From positions 248,001-312,000 of the forward strand of contig NZ_JAHXRW010000004.1 in the NCBI RefSeq assembly GCF_019429625.1: a stretch of DNA of 64,000 nucleotides, read 5' to 3'. Shown here one piece after another: positions 19,237 to 28,205 of this stretch. Within the stretch, counting starts at the first letter, position 1. Each line of letters begins with the position of its first letter. The notes under the pieces are model-generated. The model was given only the letters and a program-made list of their open reading frames with translations, had not been told where the DNA came from and did not search any database. The DNA comes from Celeribacter sp. PS-C1. GTDB lineage: Bacteria > Pseudomonadota > Alphaproteobacteria > Rhodobacterales > Rhodobacteraceae. The position numbers were made by a program, and so were the translations under genes.

Positions 19237-20616
19237 ATGAAACTGTCATTTCACGGAGCGGCACATCAGGTGACCGGATCATGCCATTTGTTGGAATGCG
19301 GCGGGCGAAAGATCTTGATAGATTGCGGGATGTTCCAAGGCAGCAGCGAGTTGCATGAAAGCAATGCCGCGGACTTTGGATTTGAGCCGCGCGAGATCGA
19401 CGCAGTGCTATTGACCCATGCGCATCTGGACCATTGTGGGCGACTGCCCTTACTGGTGAAACGCGGCTTTCGGGGAGAGATCATAGCGACATCCGCGACA
19501 AAGGACTTGGCCCGGCTCGTGATGATGGACTCGGCACATCTTCATGAAGAGGAAGCGCGCCGACATCATCGCCACGGTTTGCACGGCGGGCCTCATGAGG
19601 CGCTGTACGACACGATGGATGCACTTGATGCCGTGGACCGGTTCGGGCGCGTGGCGAAGTTAAAACAAGCCATTCACCTTTTCCCGGGCATTACCGCGAC
19701 ATTTTATGATGCGGGACATATTTTGGGATCGTCTTCGATACTGGTCTCTCTGACGGAAAATGGACGCACGCGCAAAATCCTGTTCTCGGGGGATATCGGT
19801 CCCAACAACCGCCCGCTTCTGAATGATCCGGATCCGCCGTCGGATGCCGATATCGTCGTGATGGAAACCACCTATGGTGATCGAAACCACCGTCCGCTGG
19901 ACGCATCAATCACCGAGTTCCTAGAGGCCATTCAACAAGCCGATGCGCGGGGCGGGAATGTGATCATCCCGACCTTCGCGATGGAACGGGCGCAGGAGCT
20001 TTTGTGGTTTTTGCGGCAGGGGATGCAGTCGGGCGAAATCCGTAAATCGCTCAAAGTGTTTCTCGATTCTCCGATGGCGATTTCCGCGACACGCATTTTT
20101 GCGCGCCATCAAGAAGCCATGCGTCCAGAACTGGCGGCGCTTATGGACAAGGGGATCGATCCCTTCAAACTTCCTGATCTGCATTTCACTCAGGAGACCC
20201 AAGAATCAATGGGGCTGAACCGCATTCGTTCCGGCGCCGTCATTATGGCAGGGTCAGGGATGTGTACGGGCGGCCGGGTGCGTCACCATTTGCGCCATAA
20301 CCTTCCGCACTCGGATTGTAGCGTGATCTTTGTTGGTTATGCCGCCGAAGGCACATTGGCCCGGATCATCATTGATGGGGCCCGAGAGGTGAAACTCTTT
20401 GGCGATCTGGTACCGGTGAAGGCGAAAATTCATACAATCAACGGCTTTTCGGCCCATGCCGATGCAGACGATCTCAAACATTGGCTTGCACGTACAGGAC
20501 ACCCAGAGCGGATATTTCTCGTCCACGGGGAAGAGAAAGCGATGCAAAAATTTGCTCAGGGTCTCAATCCGAAGACAGTGGAAACACCGAGGTATCATGC
20601 GACTTACGAACTTTGA
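19237..20616 (+). CDS. beta-CASP metallo-beta-lactamase-fold hydrolase
   Basis: A 459-residue protein of the RNA-processing exonuclease/Ysh1-like class. THAHLDHCGRLP (HAHLDH at 61-66) is the metal-binding signature, DAGHILGSS supplies motif 3, and FSGDIG motif 4. The beta-CASP part shows NVIIPTFAMERAQE, GSGMCTGGRV and NGFSAHADADDLKHW. Homologues act as RNases or nucleases; the substrate is not known here. AAAGGAGGAG precedes the ATG. It is the last gene of the ATPase-LOG-hydrolase string. Similar hydrolases are often found beside stress and anaerobiosis genes, which is context only. Confidence 0.9.
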   Translation: MKLSFHGAAHQVTGSCHLLECGGRKILIDCGMFQGSSELHESNAADFGFEPREIDAVLLTHAHLDHCGRLPLLVKRGFRGEIIATSATKDLARLVMMDSAHLHEEEARRHHRHGLHGGPHEALYDTMDALDAVDRFGRVAKLKQAIHLFPGITATFYDAGHILGSSSILVSLTENGRTRKILFSGDIGPNNRPLLNDPDPPSDADIVVMETTYGDRNHRPLDASITEFLEAIQQADARGGNVIIPTFAMERAQELLWFLRQGMQSGEIRKSLKVFLDSPMAISATRIFARHQEAMRPELAALMDKGIDPFKLPDLHFTQETQESMGLNRIRSGAVIMAGSGMCTGGRVRHHLRHNLPHSDCSVIFVGYAAEGTLARIIIDGAREVKLFGDLVPVKAKIHTINGFSAHADADDLKHWLARTGHPERIFLVHGEEKAMQKFAQGLNPKTVETPRYHATYEL

Positions 20617-20921
20617 AATCAGCGAGGCACAGGCAGTTTTGAGACGAAAGGAGTTATGTCAGATTAAATGGATTGGCCAACTGTTGAGTGTTCTGGCGCT
20701 TCCTTGCGTTACGCCCGGCAAGGTCTTTCCCTGACAGGACAAGTATTCCCATCTGGCAGAGAACGGGTCGAGAAACGGCACGTTAAGCCGATTGCGCGGA
20801 CGGGAAATATTCAAACAGTTCTAGGAAGTAAAACGTCTCAGTTCCCGGCACGGCTTCGTAAGCGACGGAAAAGCCGGGGAAATCACAGCCAAGTTTGCAT
20901 GGGGATTTTACACTAGGGTAA
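20617..20921. other. 305-base region without recognisable gene
   Basis: Lies between the metallo-hydrolase stop and the 3' end of tRNA-Ser. No ribosome-binding site, convincing coding frame or strong terminator was seen. Confidence 0.5.
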
Positions 20922-21011
20922 TGGCGGAGAGGAAGGGATTCGAACCCTCGAGACGGTTCCCCGCCTACACACTTTCCAGGCGTGCGCCTTCGACCACTCG
21001 GCCACCTCTCC
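20922..21011 (-). tRNA. tRNA-Ser (anticodon GGA)
   Basis: A 90-base class II tRNA on the minus strand with CCA encoded. Acceptor strands GGAGAGG and CCTCTCC pair fully. The anticodon loop CTGGAAA gives anticodon GGA at 20975-20977. The T-loop GGTTCGAATCC and a long variable arm (GCGGGGAACCGTC) are typical of tRNA-Ser. It lies downstream of alaX on the same strand. Confidence 0.97.
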
Positions 21012-21035
21012 GCCGGCGTCTATAGTGGAGATCGT

Positions 21036-21054
21036 GGGGGGGGTGCAACCCCCC
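21036..21054 (-). other. G/C-tract hairpin between alaX and tRNA-Ser
   Basis: Six G (21038-21043) can pair with six C (21049-21054) around TGCAA. No U-tract follows on the minus strand. It may weakly separate the alaX transcript from the tRNA, or be incidental. Confidence 0.35.
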
Positions 21055-21142
21055 GATTGGAAGAAAATGAATGTTTTTTAACGTTCCGCAAAACCGCCTT
21101 AGCACAGACGGGACTTTTCACCATAAAAACAAGGAGATGAAC

Positions 21143-21895
21143 TCAATCCAACAGGATCGACACACGGCGATTGTCGCGGCCTTTTTTCTCGAGCTTGCCA
21201 ATGCGGATACGGCCGATTTCAGAGGTGCGCGCCACATGCGTGCCGCCGCAGGGTTGCAGGTCAATCTGATCCCGCCCCTGCCCGATCCGAACCAGCCTCA
21301 CGCGCCCCTGCGTCTGGGTCTGCCCGGTCGGCGGCATGACCGACATAGTCTTCACAATCGCCGGATTGGCGATCAGCTCTTCGTCAGTGATCCAATCCTC
21401 TGAGACGACCAGATCGCGCTCGATCAGCGCGTTTAACTCGTCTTCGAGCGCCTGTTTATCTGCGATGGGCTCCGGCATCTGGAAATCCAGCCGGCCCCTC
21501 TCCGCACCAATCGCCCCGCCCGTCACGGGATAAGGCAGAACGACGGACAACAGATGCAGCGCGGTGTGGATTCGCATGTGGTGATGACGACGCATCCAGT
21601 CGAGGCGCTGGGTCACTGTGGTGCCGATGGGCGGCAGAGGCGCAGGTTCGGCGGGAATCAAGACGATCTCGTCGCGGGCGCTGTTGGGCGCGCCTTTCAC
21701 CGTCGTGGCAATGGTCAGACCACCGCTCACGCCCCCTTCAGACCAATCCAACCGCCCGCTGTCGCCGGGCTGGCCGCCTCCGGTGGGATAAAAGACCGTG
21801 CGATCCAACACCACGCCCCCCTCGGAAGTGTGGCGCAGCACCTTGGCCTCGGCCTCTTGCAGATAGGCATCCTCGCGAAACAACAGCGCCGTCAT
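21143..21895 (-). CDS. alanyl-tRNA editing protein (AlaX-type)
   Basis: A 250-residue stand-alone editing domain that hydrolyses mischarged Ser- or Gly-tRNA(Ala). The N-terminal part has TVFYPTGGGQPGDSG, which marks the longer AlaX-M form. The zinc site is HTALHLL (HxxxH) and CGGTH. Its ATG overlaps the stop of the mechanosensitive-channel gene by four bases, and the tRNA-Ser gene lies just downstream. The proximity to a serine tRNA is suggestive, since serine is the amino acid AlaX removes, but may be chance. Confidence 0.93.
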   Translation of the reverse strand: MTALLFREDAYLQEAEAKVLRHTSEGGVVLDRTVFYPTGGGQPGDSGRLDWSEGGVSGGLTIATTVKGAPNSARDEIVLIPAEPAPLPPIGTTVTQRLDWMRRHHHMRIHTALHLLSVVLPYPVTGGAIGAERGRLDFQMPEPIADKQALEDELNALIERDLVVSEDWITDEELIANPAIVKTMSVMPPTGQTQTQGRVRLVRIGQGRDQIDLQPCGGTHVARTSEIGRIRIGKLEKKGRDNRRVSILLD

Positions 21896-24354
21896 GTGCT
21901 GTCCCCGTCCGCGTCGCCCTCCGCATCCTCGTTGAAATCCTTGTCCTCGAGCATCCGAGAATCCACCTTGCTGGGCGCCTCATCCGCTGCGCTCTCAGTT
22001 GTCTGAACCGGATTTGTTGCTGCCGGTTTTGGCGACAGTACCTCGGGGTTGCGAAGCCAGATGTCGCGCTGCGCAAAGGGAATTTCGATGCCTTCCTCGG
22101 CAAAGCGTTTCGCGATAGCGTGGTTGATGTCGTTTTTCACGGCCACAATATAGGTCACATCGCGCAGGATCGCGCGGATCTCGAACTCCAGCGCATCTGC
22201 GCCGAAATTCAGGAACAAGACCTGCGGCGCCGGGTTCATCGCGACCATCGGCTGGTCCTCGGCGATCTCCCGCAGGATCGCCTCGACCTTGCGCGTGTCG
22301 GTACCATAGGCGACGCCCACAGGAACGATCACCCGACCGATGAGATTGCCGCGCGTGTAGTTGGTCACTTGGTTGGAAATCAGATCGGCGTTCGGCACGA
22401 TCAGGTCGGTCTTGTCAAAGGTCTCGACCCGCGTCGAACGCACGGAAATGTCACGCACGAAACCCATCTGGCCGTTGCCCACATCAATCCAGTCACCTTC
22501 CGAAATCGGGCGCTCGATCAACAGAATGATGCCGGAGACAAAGTTCTGCACGATGTTCTGAAGGCCGAAACCGATGCCGAGAGACAGCGCACCGGCGACA
22601 ATCGCCAGCGCCGAAAGGTCAATCCCCGCTGAAACAATGGCAATGATGCCGGACAGAAAGACGCCAAGATATCCGGCGCCCGCGATGATCGCATTCTGAC
22701 CACCCTTGTCGAGTTTGGTTTTCGGCAGCACGGTGCTTCTGAGCGCCGCCTTGAACAGGCGCGTGGCGGCGAGGCCAATCATGAAGACGATGACAAAGGT
22801 CACGAACACGCCGGGCGAGATGGTCACACCGCCCAAGGACACGCCCTCGTTGATCTGCACCCAAAGTTCCAAGAGCTGATCTTCACGCATACCCCAGATC
22901 AGCGCGAAAAACGGCAGGGAGAGAACGACAATCAGGAAGGAGGTTAAAACCGGGATAAGCGCCTCTTTTGCGCTCTCCTCTTGACGGGTCACTAGCGCAT
23001 AGAGGTCGTAGCCGAGCCGCGAGAGCACCGCGACAAAACCCATGAGACCGAGCGAGCGCAAGAGCGGGAAAACGATGCTTTTCGCCGCTTCCATATAGCC
23101 CGTCGCCGCCAAGAGCACCGCAATTACCGAGGCAATCAGCACGATGCGGGCGATGGTTTGCAGGATCAAAGAGCCAAAGCCCTGCCCCTCCACCGGGGTC
23201 TCGGATGGCTCTTCTTCGGAGGCTGTTGCCTTAGATGGTGCCAGAATTCGCGCCAGTCGGAACAGGGCAAACCCCGCGACCACCACCAGAGGGAAGGTCA
23301 GAACCGCCAAGGTGGCAGGTGTGTAATTGTCGATATCCGCCAGCTCGATCAGCACATCGTTGAGTACCGACATCATGCCCGCCAAAGCGCCCATGGTCAT
23401 CGCCTCGACGCGGCGCACGGCGCCCAGATCGAGGATCGGTTCTTCTGTCTCCGTGGCGTAGAAAAGACGCCCGGCGATCCAGCGCCAGAAGAAATACACT
23501 AGGCCGATTTGCGGGATCGCCGACATCACAACAGTGGCGCGTGGGCCCAAAGCGCCCGTCAGCGTCGCCGCAACGTAAATCGAAACCAAACCGATCAGCG
23601 GCATCAGAATTTGTAGCAAAGAGGCCAGGAAGCCAGTGACGCCTTTGCCTGCCTCCCCCGAGACACGGCGGCGCACCCATGCGGTGATATTTTCCGACCA
23701 ATGCCGCCCGCGCGTGATGAAAATCAGCGCCACCAAAAGCGTGAGCCCGATCATCGCGCCATTGGTTTTCAAGGTGCTGCGCCCGGTTTGCGAGCCGGCG
23801 TTCTCGACAATCGACGTCCAGCCCGTGACGCCAGTCTGTGCCAGCGCACTAAAGGCCGCGGGCCAGAGCGTCGGGTTGAGCGGGCTTGGACCGAGGCTCA
23901 TCAGCGCATCGGCCTGCCGCTCAGTCAGGGTCTTGTCGATTTCCGAAATCAGCCCGTTGGCGCGGGTATAAGCCTCTTCGGCCGCTTTGATCGGCGCTTG
24001 CGCGCTCTCCAGTTGGCTGTTCAGTTCCCGGCGGCGCTGAGCGATCTCCGCGCTTTCCGTTTCGCCCTCGGCCGGTGCTGCGCCTAGGGCCTCGATCTGA
24101 GCCTTCAGCGTCTCAATTCTCGTGGAATTTACGCCCTCGGCGGAGAGAAAGCTTTCGCGCCAGGTCACGAGCGCGTCCCGCAAGTCCTCCAGCGCGGCGT
24201 TCGAGGTGTCGCCTGCGGAAATCTGCTTTTCCGCGGCGCTGGCCTCGCGTTCCCATTGATTGTAATCGGGAGAAGACCCGTCCTGCGCCACTGCCGACAA
24301 CGGCAGGGCCAGAACGAGAATCAGAATAAAGCGGCGTAGGAACTGTCTGATCAT
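21892..24354 (-). CDS. MscS-family mechanosensitive channel with DUF3772-like N-terminus
   Basis: An 820-residue inner-membrane protein. Signal peptide at residues 1-23, then a periplasmic helical region to about 190 (DUF3772-like), then about ten membrane segments. The MscS core begins at about 590: LSLGIGFGLQNIVQNFVSG is the pore-lining helix 3, and PISEGDWIDVGN and DLIVPNADLISNQVTNYTR form the beta domain. The last 50 residues are acidic and disordered. It relieves turgor after hypo-osmotic shock. It overlaps cysK upstream and alaX downstream by four bases each, an odd functional mix in one coupled operon. Confidence 0.93.
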   Translation of the reverse strand: MIRQFLRRFILILVLALPLSAVAQDGSSPDYNQWEREASAAEKQISAGDTSNAALEDLRDALVTWRESFLSAEGVNSTRIETLKAQIEALGAAPAEGETESAEIAQRRRELNSQLESAQAPIKAAEEAYTRANGLISEIDKTLTERQADALMSLGPSPLNPTLWPAAFSALAQTGVTGWTSIVENAGSQTGRSTLKTNGAMIGLTLLVALIFITRGRHWSENITAWVRRRVSGEAGKGVTGFLASLLQILMPLIGLVSIYVAATLTGALGPRATVVMSAIPQIGLVYFFWRWIAGRLFYATETEEPILDLGAVRRVEAMTMGALAGMMSVLNDVLIELADIDNYTPATLAVLTFPLVVVAGFALFRLARILAPSKATASEEEPSETPVEGQGFGSLILQTIARIVLIASVIAVLLAATGYMEAAKSIVFPLLRSLGLMGFVAVLSRLGYDLYALVTRQEESAKEALIPVLTSFLIVVLSLPFFALIWGMREDQLLELWVQINEGVSLGGVTISPGVFVTFVIVFMIGLAATRLFKAALRSTVLPKTKLDKGGQNAIIAGAGYLGVFLSGIIAIVSAGIDLSALAIVAGALSLGIGFGLQNIVQNFVSGIILLIERPISEGDWIDVGNGQMGFVRDISVRSTRVETFDKTDLIVPNADLISNQVTNYTRGNLIGRVIVPVGVAYGTDTRKVEAILREIAEDQPMVAMNPAPQVLFLNFGADALEFEIRAILRDVTYIVAVKNDINHAIAKRFAEEGIEIPFAQRDIWLRNPEVLSPKPAATNPVQTTESAADEAPSKVDSRMLEDKDFNEDAEGDADGDST

Positions 24355-25397
24355 ACCCCTTCGTATACGTCAGGCAGATCACGCGGTCCACGGTCAAGCC
24401 ATTCGGGCACAGGAAGTTGTTTTTCCTTGAGGAACTCCGGGTTGAACAGCTTGGACTGATAGCGCGTGCCATAGTCGCACAGAATGGTGACGATCGTATG
24501 CCCCGGCCCCATCTCGCGCGCCATGCGCATGGCGCCCGCGACGTTGATGCCCGAGGAACCGCCAACACAGAGACCTTCGTGTTCCAACAGATCAAAGACA
24601 ACCGGAAGCGCCTCTTCGTCCGGGATTTGATAGGCGAAATCCGGGGTGAATCCTTCGAGGTTGGCGGTGATCCGCCCCTGCCCGATGCCCTCGGTGATCG
24701 AGCCGCCTTCGGATTTCAACTCGCCGGTTTTGTAGTAGCTATAGAGTGCGGCCCCCATCGGATCGGCAAGACCGATCTTCACGCCCTTGGGCTGAAGCGC
24801 CATGCCAACGCCCGCAAACGTCCCGCCGGAGCCCACCGCACAGATAAAGCCATCGACCTTGCCGCCGGTCTGATCCCAGATCTCCGGGCCCGTCGTTTCG
24901 ATATGCGCCTGGCGGTTCGCGACGTTGTCGAACTGATTGGCCCAAATAACGCCATTTGGTTCGCTTTGTGCAAGTTTAGCGGCCAGACGCTCGGAATAGC
25001 GCACGTAATTGTTCGGATTCTTATAGGGTGCAGCGGGTACTTGAACGAGTTCCGCACCTGCGAGACGGATCATATCCTTTTTCTCTTGGGACTGCGTCTC
25101 CGGAATCACGATGACGGTGCGAAAGCCCAAAGCAGAGCCCACAAGCGCCAGACCGATGCCGGTGTTGCCCGCCGTCCCTTCGACGATCGTGCCGCCGGGT
25201 TTCAGCGTGCCCTTCGCGAGCGCGTCCTGAATGATGAACAAAGCGGCGCGGTCCTTGACCGACTGGCCTGGGTTCATAAATTCCGCCTTGCCGTAAATCT
25301 CACAGCCGGTCGCCTCCGACGGGCCTTTGAGCCGGATCAGGGGCGTGTTGCCGATGCTGTCGATCATATCGCGTTTCAGGGCAGAAGGAGCAGACAT
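24351..25397 (-). CDS. cysK: cysteine synthase A
   Basis: A 348-residue O-acetylserine sulfhydrylase that makes L-cysteine from O-acetylserine and sulfide. SIGNTPLIRL, NPGQSVKDRAALF with the PLP lysine, VEGTAGNTGIGLAL, GSGGTFAGVG and GGSSGINVAGA are in family order. The C-terminus extends a little beyond the usual 310-325 residues. I chose the ATG at 25397, with AAAGGATA upstream; an in-frame ATG at 25445 lacks one. This is the probable housekeeping enzyme, distinct from the fusion at 4332-5840. Confidence 0.94.
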   Translation of the reverse strand: MSAPSALKRDMIDSIGNTPLIRLKGPSEATGCEIYGKAEFMNPGQSVKDRAALFIIQDALAKGTLKPGGTIVEGTAGNTGIGLALVGSALGFRTVIVIPETQSQEKKDMIRLAGAELVQVPAAPYKNPNNYVRYSERLAAKLAQSEPNGVIWANQFDNVANRQAHIETTGPEIWDQTGGKVDGFICAVGSGGTFAGVGMALQPKGVKIGLADPMGAALYSYYKTGELKSEGGSITEGIGQGRITANLEGFTPDFAYQIPDEEALPVVFDLLEHEGLCVGGSSGINVAGAMRMAREMGPGHTIVTILCDYGTRYQSKLFNPEFLKEKQLPVPEWLDRGPRDLPDVYEGV

Positions 25398-25548
25398 AGA
25401 TATATCCTTTAAATCTCGCAGTCCCTGAATGTGTAGGACGTGCATTCCGCGAACTCAAGACAGCGCCAGAGAGACAGGGAGGCTGTTCCGTTTTTTCACA
25501 AAATGCCGGAACGTGCGTTTGCCGGAAGCTGCTGCACCGCGCGGATTT

Positions 25549-26928
25549 TCACCCTCGCAAAGCGCCGTCGCGTGGTGTCAGTTTCAGCCAGACGCCCTCT
25601 TTCGAGCGCACCGTCAGATGCGCGACGGGCACGGGCGTCTTGTCGGCAACGGTCTCGACGCGAAAAGCACGCAGCATGAGCGCGAGGAAAAGCGGCCCCT
25701 CGACCATGGCAAAGCCCGCACCGGTGCAGACCCGAGGCCCCGAAGAAAACGGGATATAGGCATCGCGCAAACAGATTTTACCGTTCTCGGTTTTGAACCG
25801 ATCCGGGTCGAATTCATCCGGGCGGTCCCAAAAAATCTCATGCCGCCCAAGGTGCCAAGGCGAGAGCACGATCTGCGCGCCTTTGGGCACGTCGCGTTCG
25901 CGAAGCCGCACCGGACATTTCGCCTCACGCACCATCATGGGCACCGGTGGGTAGAGCCGCAGCGTTTCGCGGAACACATCTTTGGTAAAGCGCAGTTTCG
26001 AGAGATCGGAGAATGTCGGCGCTTCGGGCAAGCTCAGTGCCTCCTCGGCAACACGGTCCTGAACCTTCGGATTCGCCGCCAAAAGCCAAAGCGCCCAAGC
26101 CAGCGCCGTGGCCGAAGTTTCATGCCCCGCGAGGAAAAAGATCGCCACCTGATCAACCATCTCGTCGGTGTCGAACCGCGCGCCAGTCTGCGGGTCGGCG
26201 GTGGTCATGATCTTCGTTGCCAGATCATCCGGCGCCGTTCCTGCCTCGATCTCCGCCATCCGTTGCGAGGTCAGATCGGTGATCAGCTTGCGGATCGCCT
26301 TGGCGCCCTCGCGCGTGCGCTTGCGATGAAACCTGGGCAGCCATGTAGGCAACGGGATGAAGGCGGCGATGTTGAGAATGGGCTGGGCGCGTTGATAGCC
26401 TTGGAATTCCTCAAAGACTTTCGAGGCGGTGTCATGGGTGATCGGGATCGAGAACAGCGTGCGGAAAATCACATCCGCCGCGCCCTCGGAGGCATAGGGT
26501 TCAATATCGAGCGGACCCTTTTGGTCCCTGACCTGATCCCTGATCCGCGCCACCATCGCCTGCCCTGCCCCAAGCATCGCCGGAAACGTGTCTTTGAGCC
26601 GCCCACCCTCAAACGCCGGATCGATGATGCGGCGTTGTTTGAGCCAAGTCTCGCCGTTGGTCAGAAACACCGAATTGCCGAGCAAGGGCCGCAGCCCCTC
26701 AGCCACACGCCCCGATTTGGGAAAATTCATCGGCTCCTCATTGAGCACGCGTTTCACCAAAGAGGGCTGATTGACCAGAAAGCTGCGGAAAAACGGCGTC
26801 TTATATTCCGCCATCCAGGCGCGATAGAGCTTGGCCGGTTGCGCCGAAAGAATGTCCTTGCGGAACAGTTTGACGTAATTGCGCAGGCTGGTTTTCTCGG
26901 GGCGCGGGGTGGGTTTTGGCGGGATCAT
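25549..26928 (-). CDS. cytochrome P450
   Basis: A 459-residue soluble P450. The I-helix oxygen-activation motif AGHETSA, the K-helix FRETLRLYPPVP, and the heme loop FSSGPRVCTGAGFA with thiolate Cys401 are all present. The sequence type resembles the CYP102/CYP4-like long-chain hydroxylases rather than camphor-type enzymes, but the substrate is unknown. No ferredoxin or reductase gene adjoins it. The ATG overlaps the stop of the alpha/beta hydrolase gene by four bases, so the two are translationally coupled and may act on the same lipid or ester. Confidence 0.95.
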   Translation of the reverse strand: MIPPKPTPRPEKTSLRNYVKLFRKDILSAQPAKLYRAWMAEYKTPFFRSFLVNQPSLVKRVLNEEPMNFPKSGRVAEGLRPLLGNSVFLTNGETWLKQRRIIDPAFEGGRLKDTFPAMLGAGQAMVARIRDQVRDQKGPLDIEPYASEGAADVIFRTLFSIPITHDTASKVFEEFQGYQRAQPILNIAAFIPLPTWLPRFHRKRTREGAKAIRKLITDLTSQRMAEIEAGTAPDDLATKIMTTADPQTGARFDTDEMVDQVAIFFLAGHETSATALAWALWLLAANPKVQDRVAEEALSLPEAPTFSDLSKLRFTKDVFRETLRLYPPVPMMVREAKCPVRLRERDVPKGAQIVLSPWHLGRHEIFWDRPDEFDPDRFKTENGKICLRDAYIPFSSGPRVCTGAGFAMVEGPLFLALMLRAFRVETVADKTPVPVAHLTVRSKEGVWLKLTPRDGALRG

Positions 26929-28187
26929 CGCGCGCCCTCCGGTGCCATCTCTGTGAACTTATTGGCCGGTGTGTCGATCCGCGAGGGGCTTGGCATAGCC
27001 TCCGCAAATCTCGCGGCCAGAGTTTTGCCGCCAACGGTGATTTTGAAATAGTCGTAGTCGCCGGGCCGATCAAAAGCGCAGAGATATTGGAAATGCCGCC
27101 GGAAGAAACGGCGCTTCATCGTGGCCTGTTTCTCGGGGCTGAGCGTCTGAGTGAAGGCGGCGGAGATCACCAGCGGCCATTTCTGACCTTCGGGGGCGAC
27201 ACCGGAAACCTTGATCGGATCGCAGAGCGCGAAAGAGCACGGATCACCCGGCGCTGTAACATCGAGCCAGAACACCTCGTCCCGCGTCGAGAGATAGGCC
27301 AGATCGCGGCGCAGCACCTTGGCTTCCGGCAGGTAGGACACCATCGGGACCACATGACCGAGGGTGAGAAAGGACAGAACGGGCCCTTTCTCAGGCACCT
27401 CGCCCGCGCGGATCAGATCGGCCAGAATCGACACACCCAAATGCGCACCGGAGCTATGTCCGACGAGCAGAACCTCATCCCAGTCTTGTGTGAGAGCTTC
27501 TGCGATCTCGGCGCGAAACTTGGCCATGCGGGCGTCGAGCATTGGCGGATTGGCCCCGCACCAGCGCGCCGAAAAGCCGTAATCGTGCATCAGGTAATAA
27601 GCGAAGAGCTTGCCGTCTTTCGCCTTGAACCAGCGCAACAGCGTATAACCCGCAACCAGTCCGAGCGCGAAGCCCGCCCAAGTCGCCCCGATGAGACCCG
27701 CGATCCAAGTGAGTGCCCAGACAAGCAACAGCGCGAGCACCAGCTGAGCCAGCAACACACCTATCGGGTAAAGCGCCGCAATCACCGGCCCGCGCCTGAG
27801 CTTCATCAGGCGAAACAGCGCGCCGGTCGAGATGTAGATCCAGGTGGTGCGCAACAGGATCAGATAGGTGCGGAAAACCCCCGCCTCCATGCTGTCCTGC
27901 ACAATATCAGACCAGACGAGCACGTCGATCTCGCTGTGGGTCTGGCTCCCCTCGATCTCGCCACGGGCGGTCCAACCGAAATTACCGCCTTTTTTCGGAG
28001 AAAGAGACAAACTGTATCCGGAGATTTCTGCCTGCGCGGCGCCCTCCTTGCGATACAGCTCGCGGTAGCGGCGCGGTGGAATGGGGTCGTATCCGGGGAT
28101 GTAGAACACCCGCCGTCGCCTCACCTCATGCCCCTGATCGCTCATACCGAAAACCTTCAACGTTTCCGGAACACTAGCGTGGGTCAT
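26925..28187 (-). CDS. membrane-associated alpha/beta-hydrolase-like protein
   Basis: A 420-residue protein of unknown substrate. RRVFYIPGYDP near residue 27 resembles an oxyanion-hole strand. Residues about 133-185 contain two hydrophobic helices, an insertion into the fold. VLLVGHSSGAHLG holds a GxSxG nucleophile elbow with Ser245. Charged segments such as FWLDVTAPGDPC follow, and an HFQYLCAFDRPGDYDYFK region near the end may carry the catalytic acid and histidine. It lies 18 bases after ccdA and is coupled to the P450 gene. An esterase or lipase role is inference. Confidence 0.72.
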   Translation of the reverse strand: MTHASVPETLKVFGMSDQGHEVRRRRVFYIPGYDPIPPRRYRELYRKEGAAQAEISGYSLSLSPKKGGNFGWTARGEIEGSQTHSEIDVLVWSDIVQDSMEAGVFRTYLILLRTTWIYISTGALFRLMKLRRGPVIAALYPIGVLLAQLVLALLLVWALTWIAGLIGATWAGFALGLVAGYTLLRWFKAKDGKLFAYYLMHDYGFSARWCGANPPMLDARMAKFRAEIAEALTQDWDEVLLVGHSSGAHLGVSILADLIRAGEVPEKGPVLSFLTLGHVVPMVSYLPEAKVLRRDLAYLSTRDEVFWLDVTAPGDPCSFALCDPIKVSGVAPEGQKWPLVISAAFTQTLSPEKQATMKRRFFRRHFQYLCAFDRPGDYDYFKITVGGKTLAARFAEAMPSPSRIDTPANKFTEMAPEGAR

Positions 28188-28205
28188 AAGAGAATTTAAG
28201 CCCTT

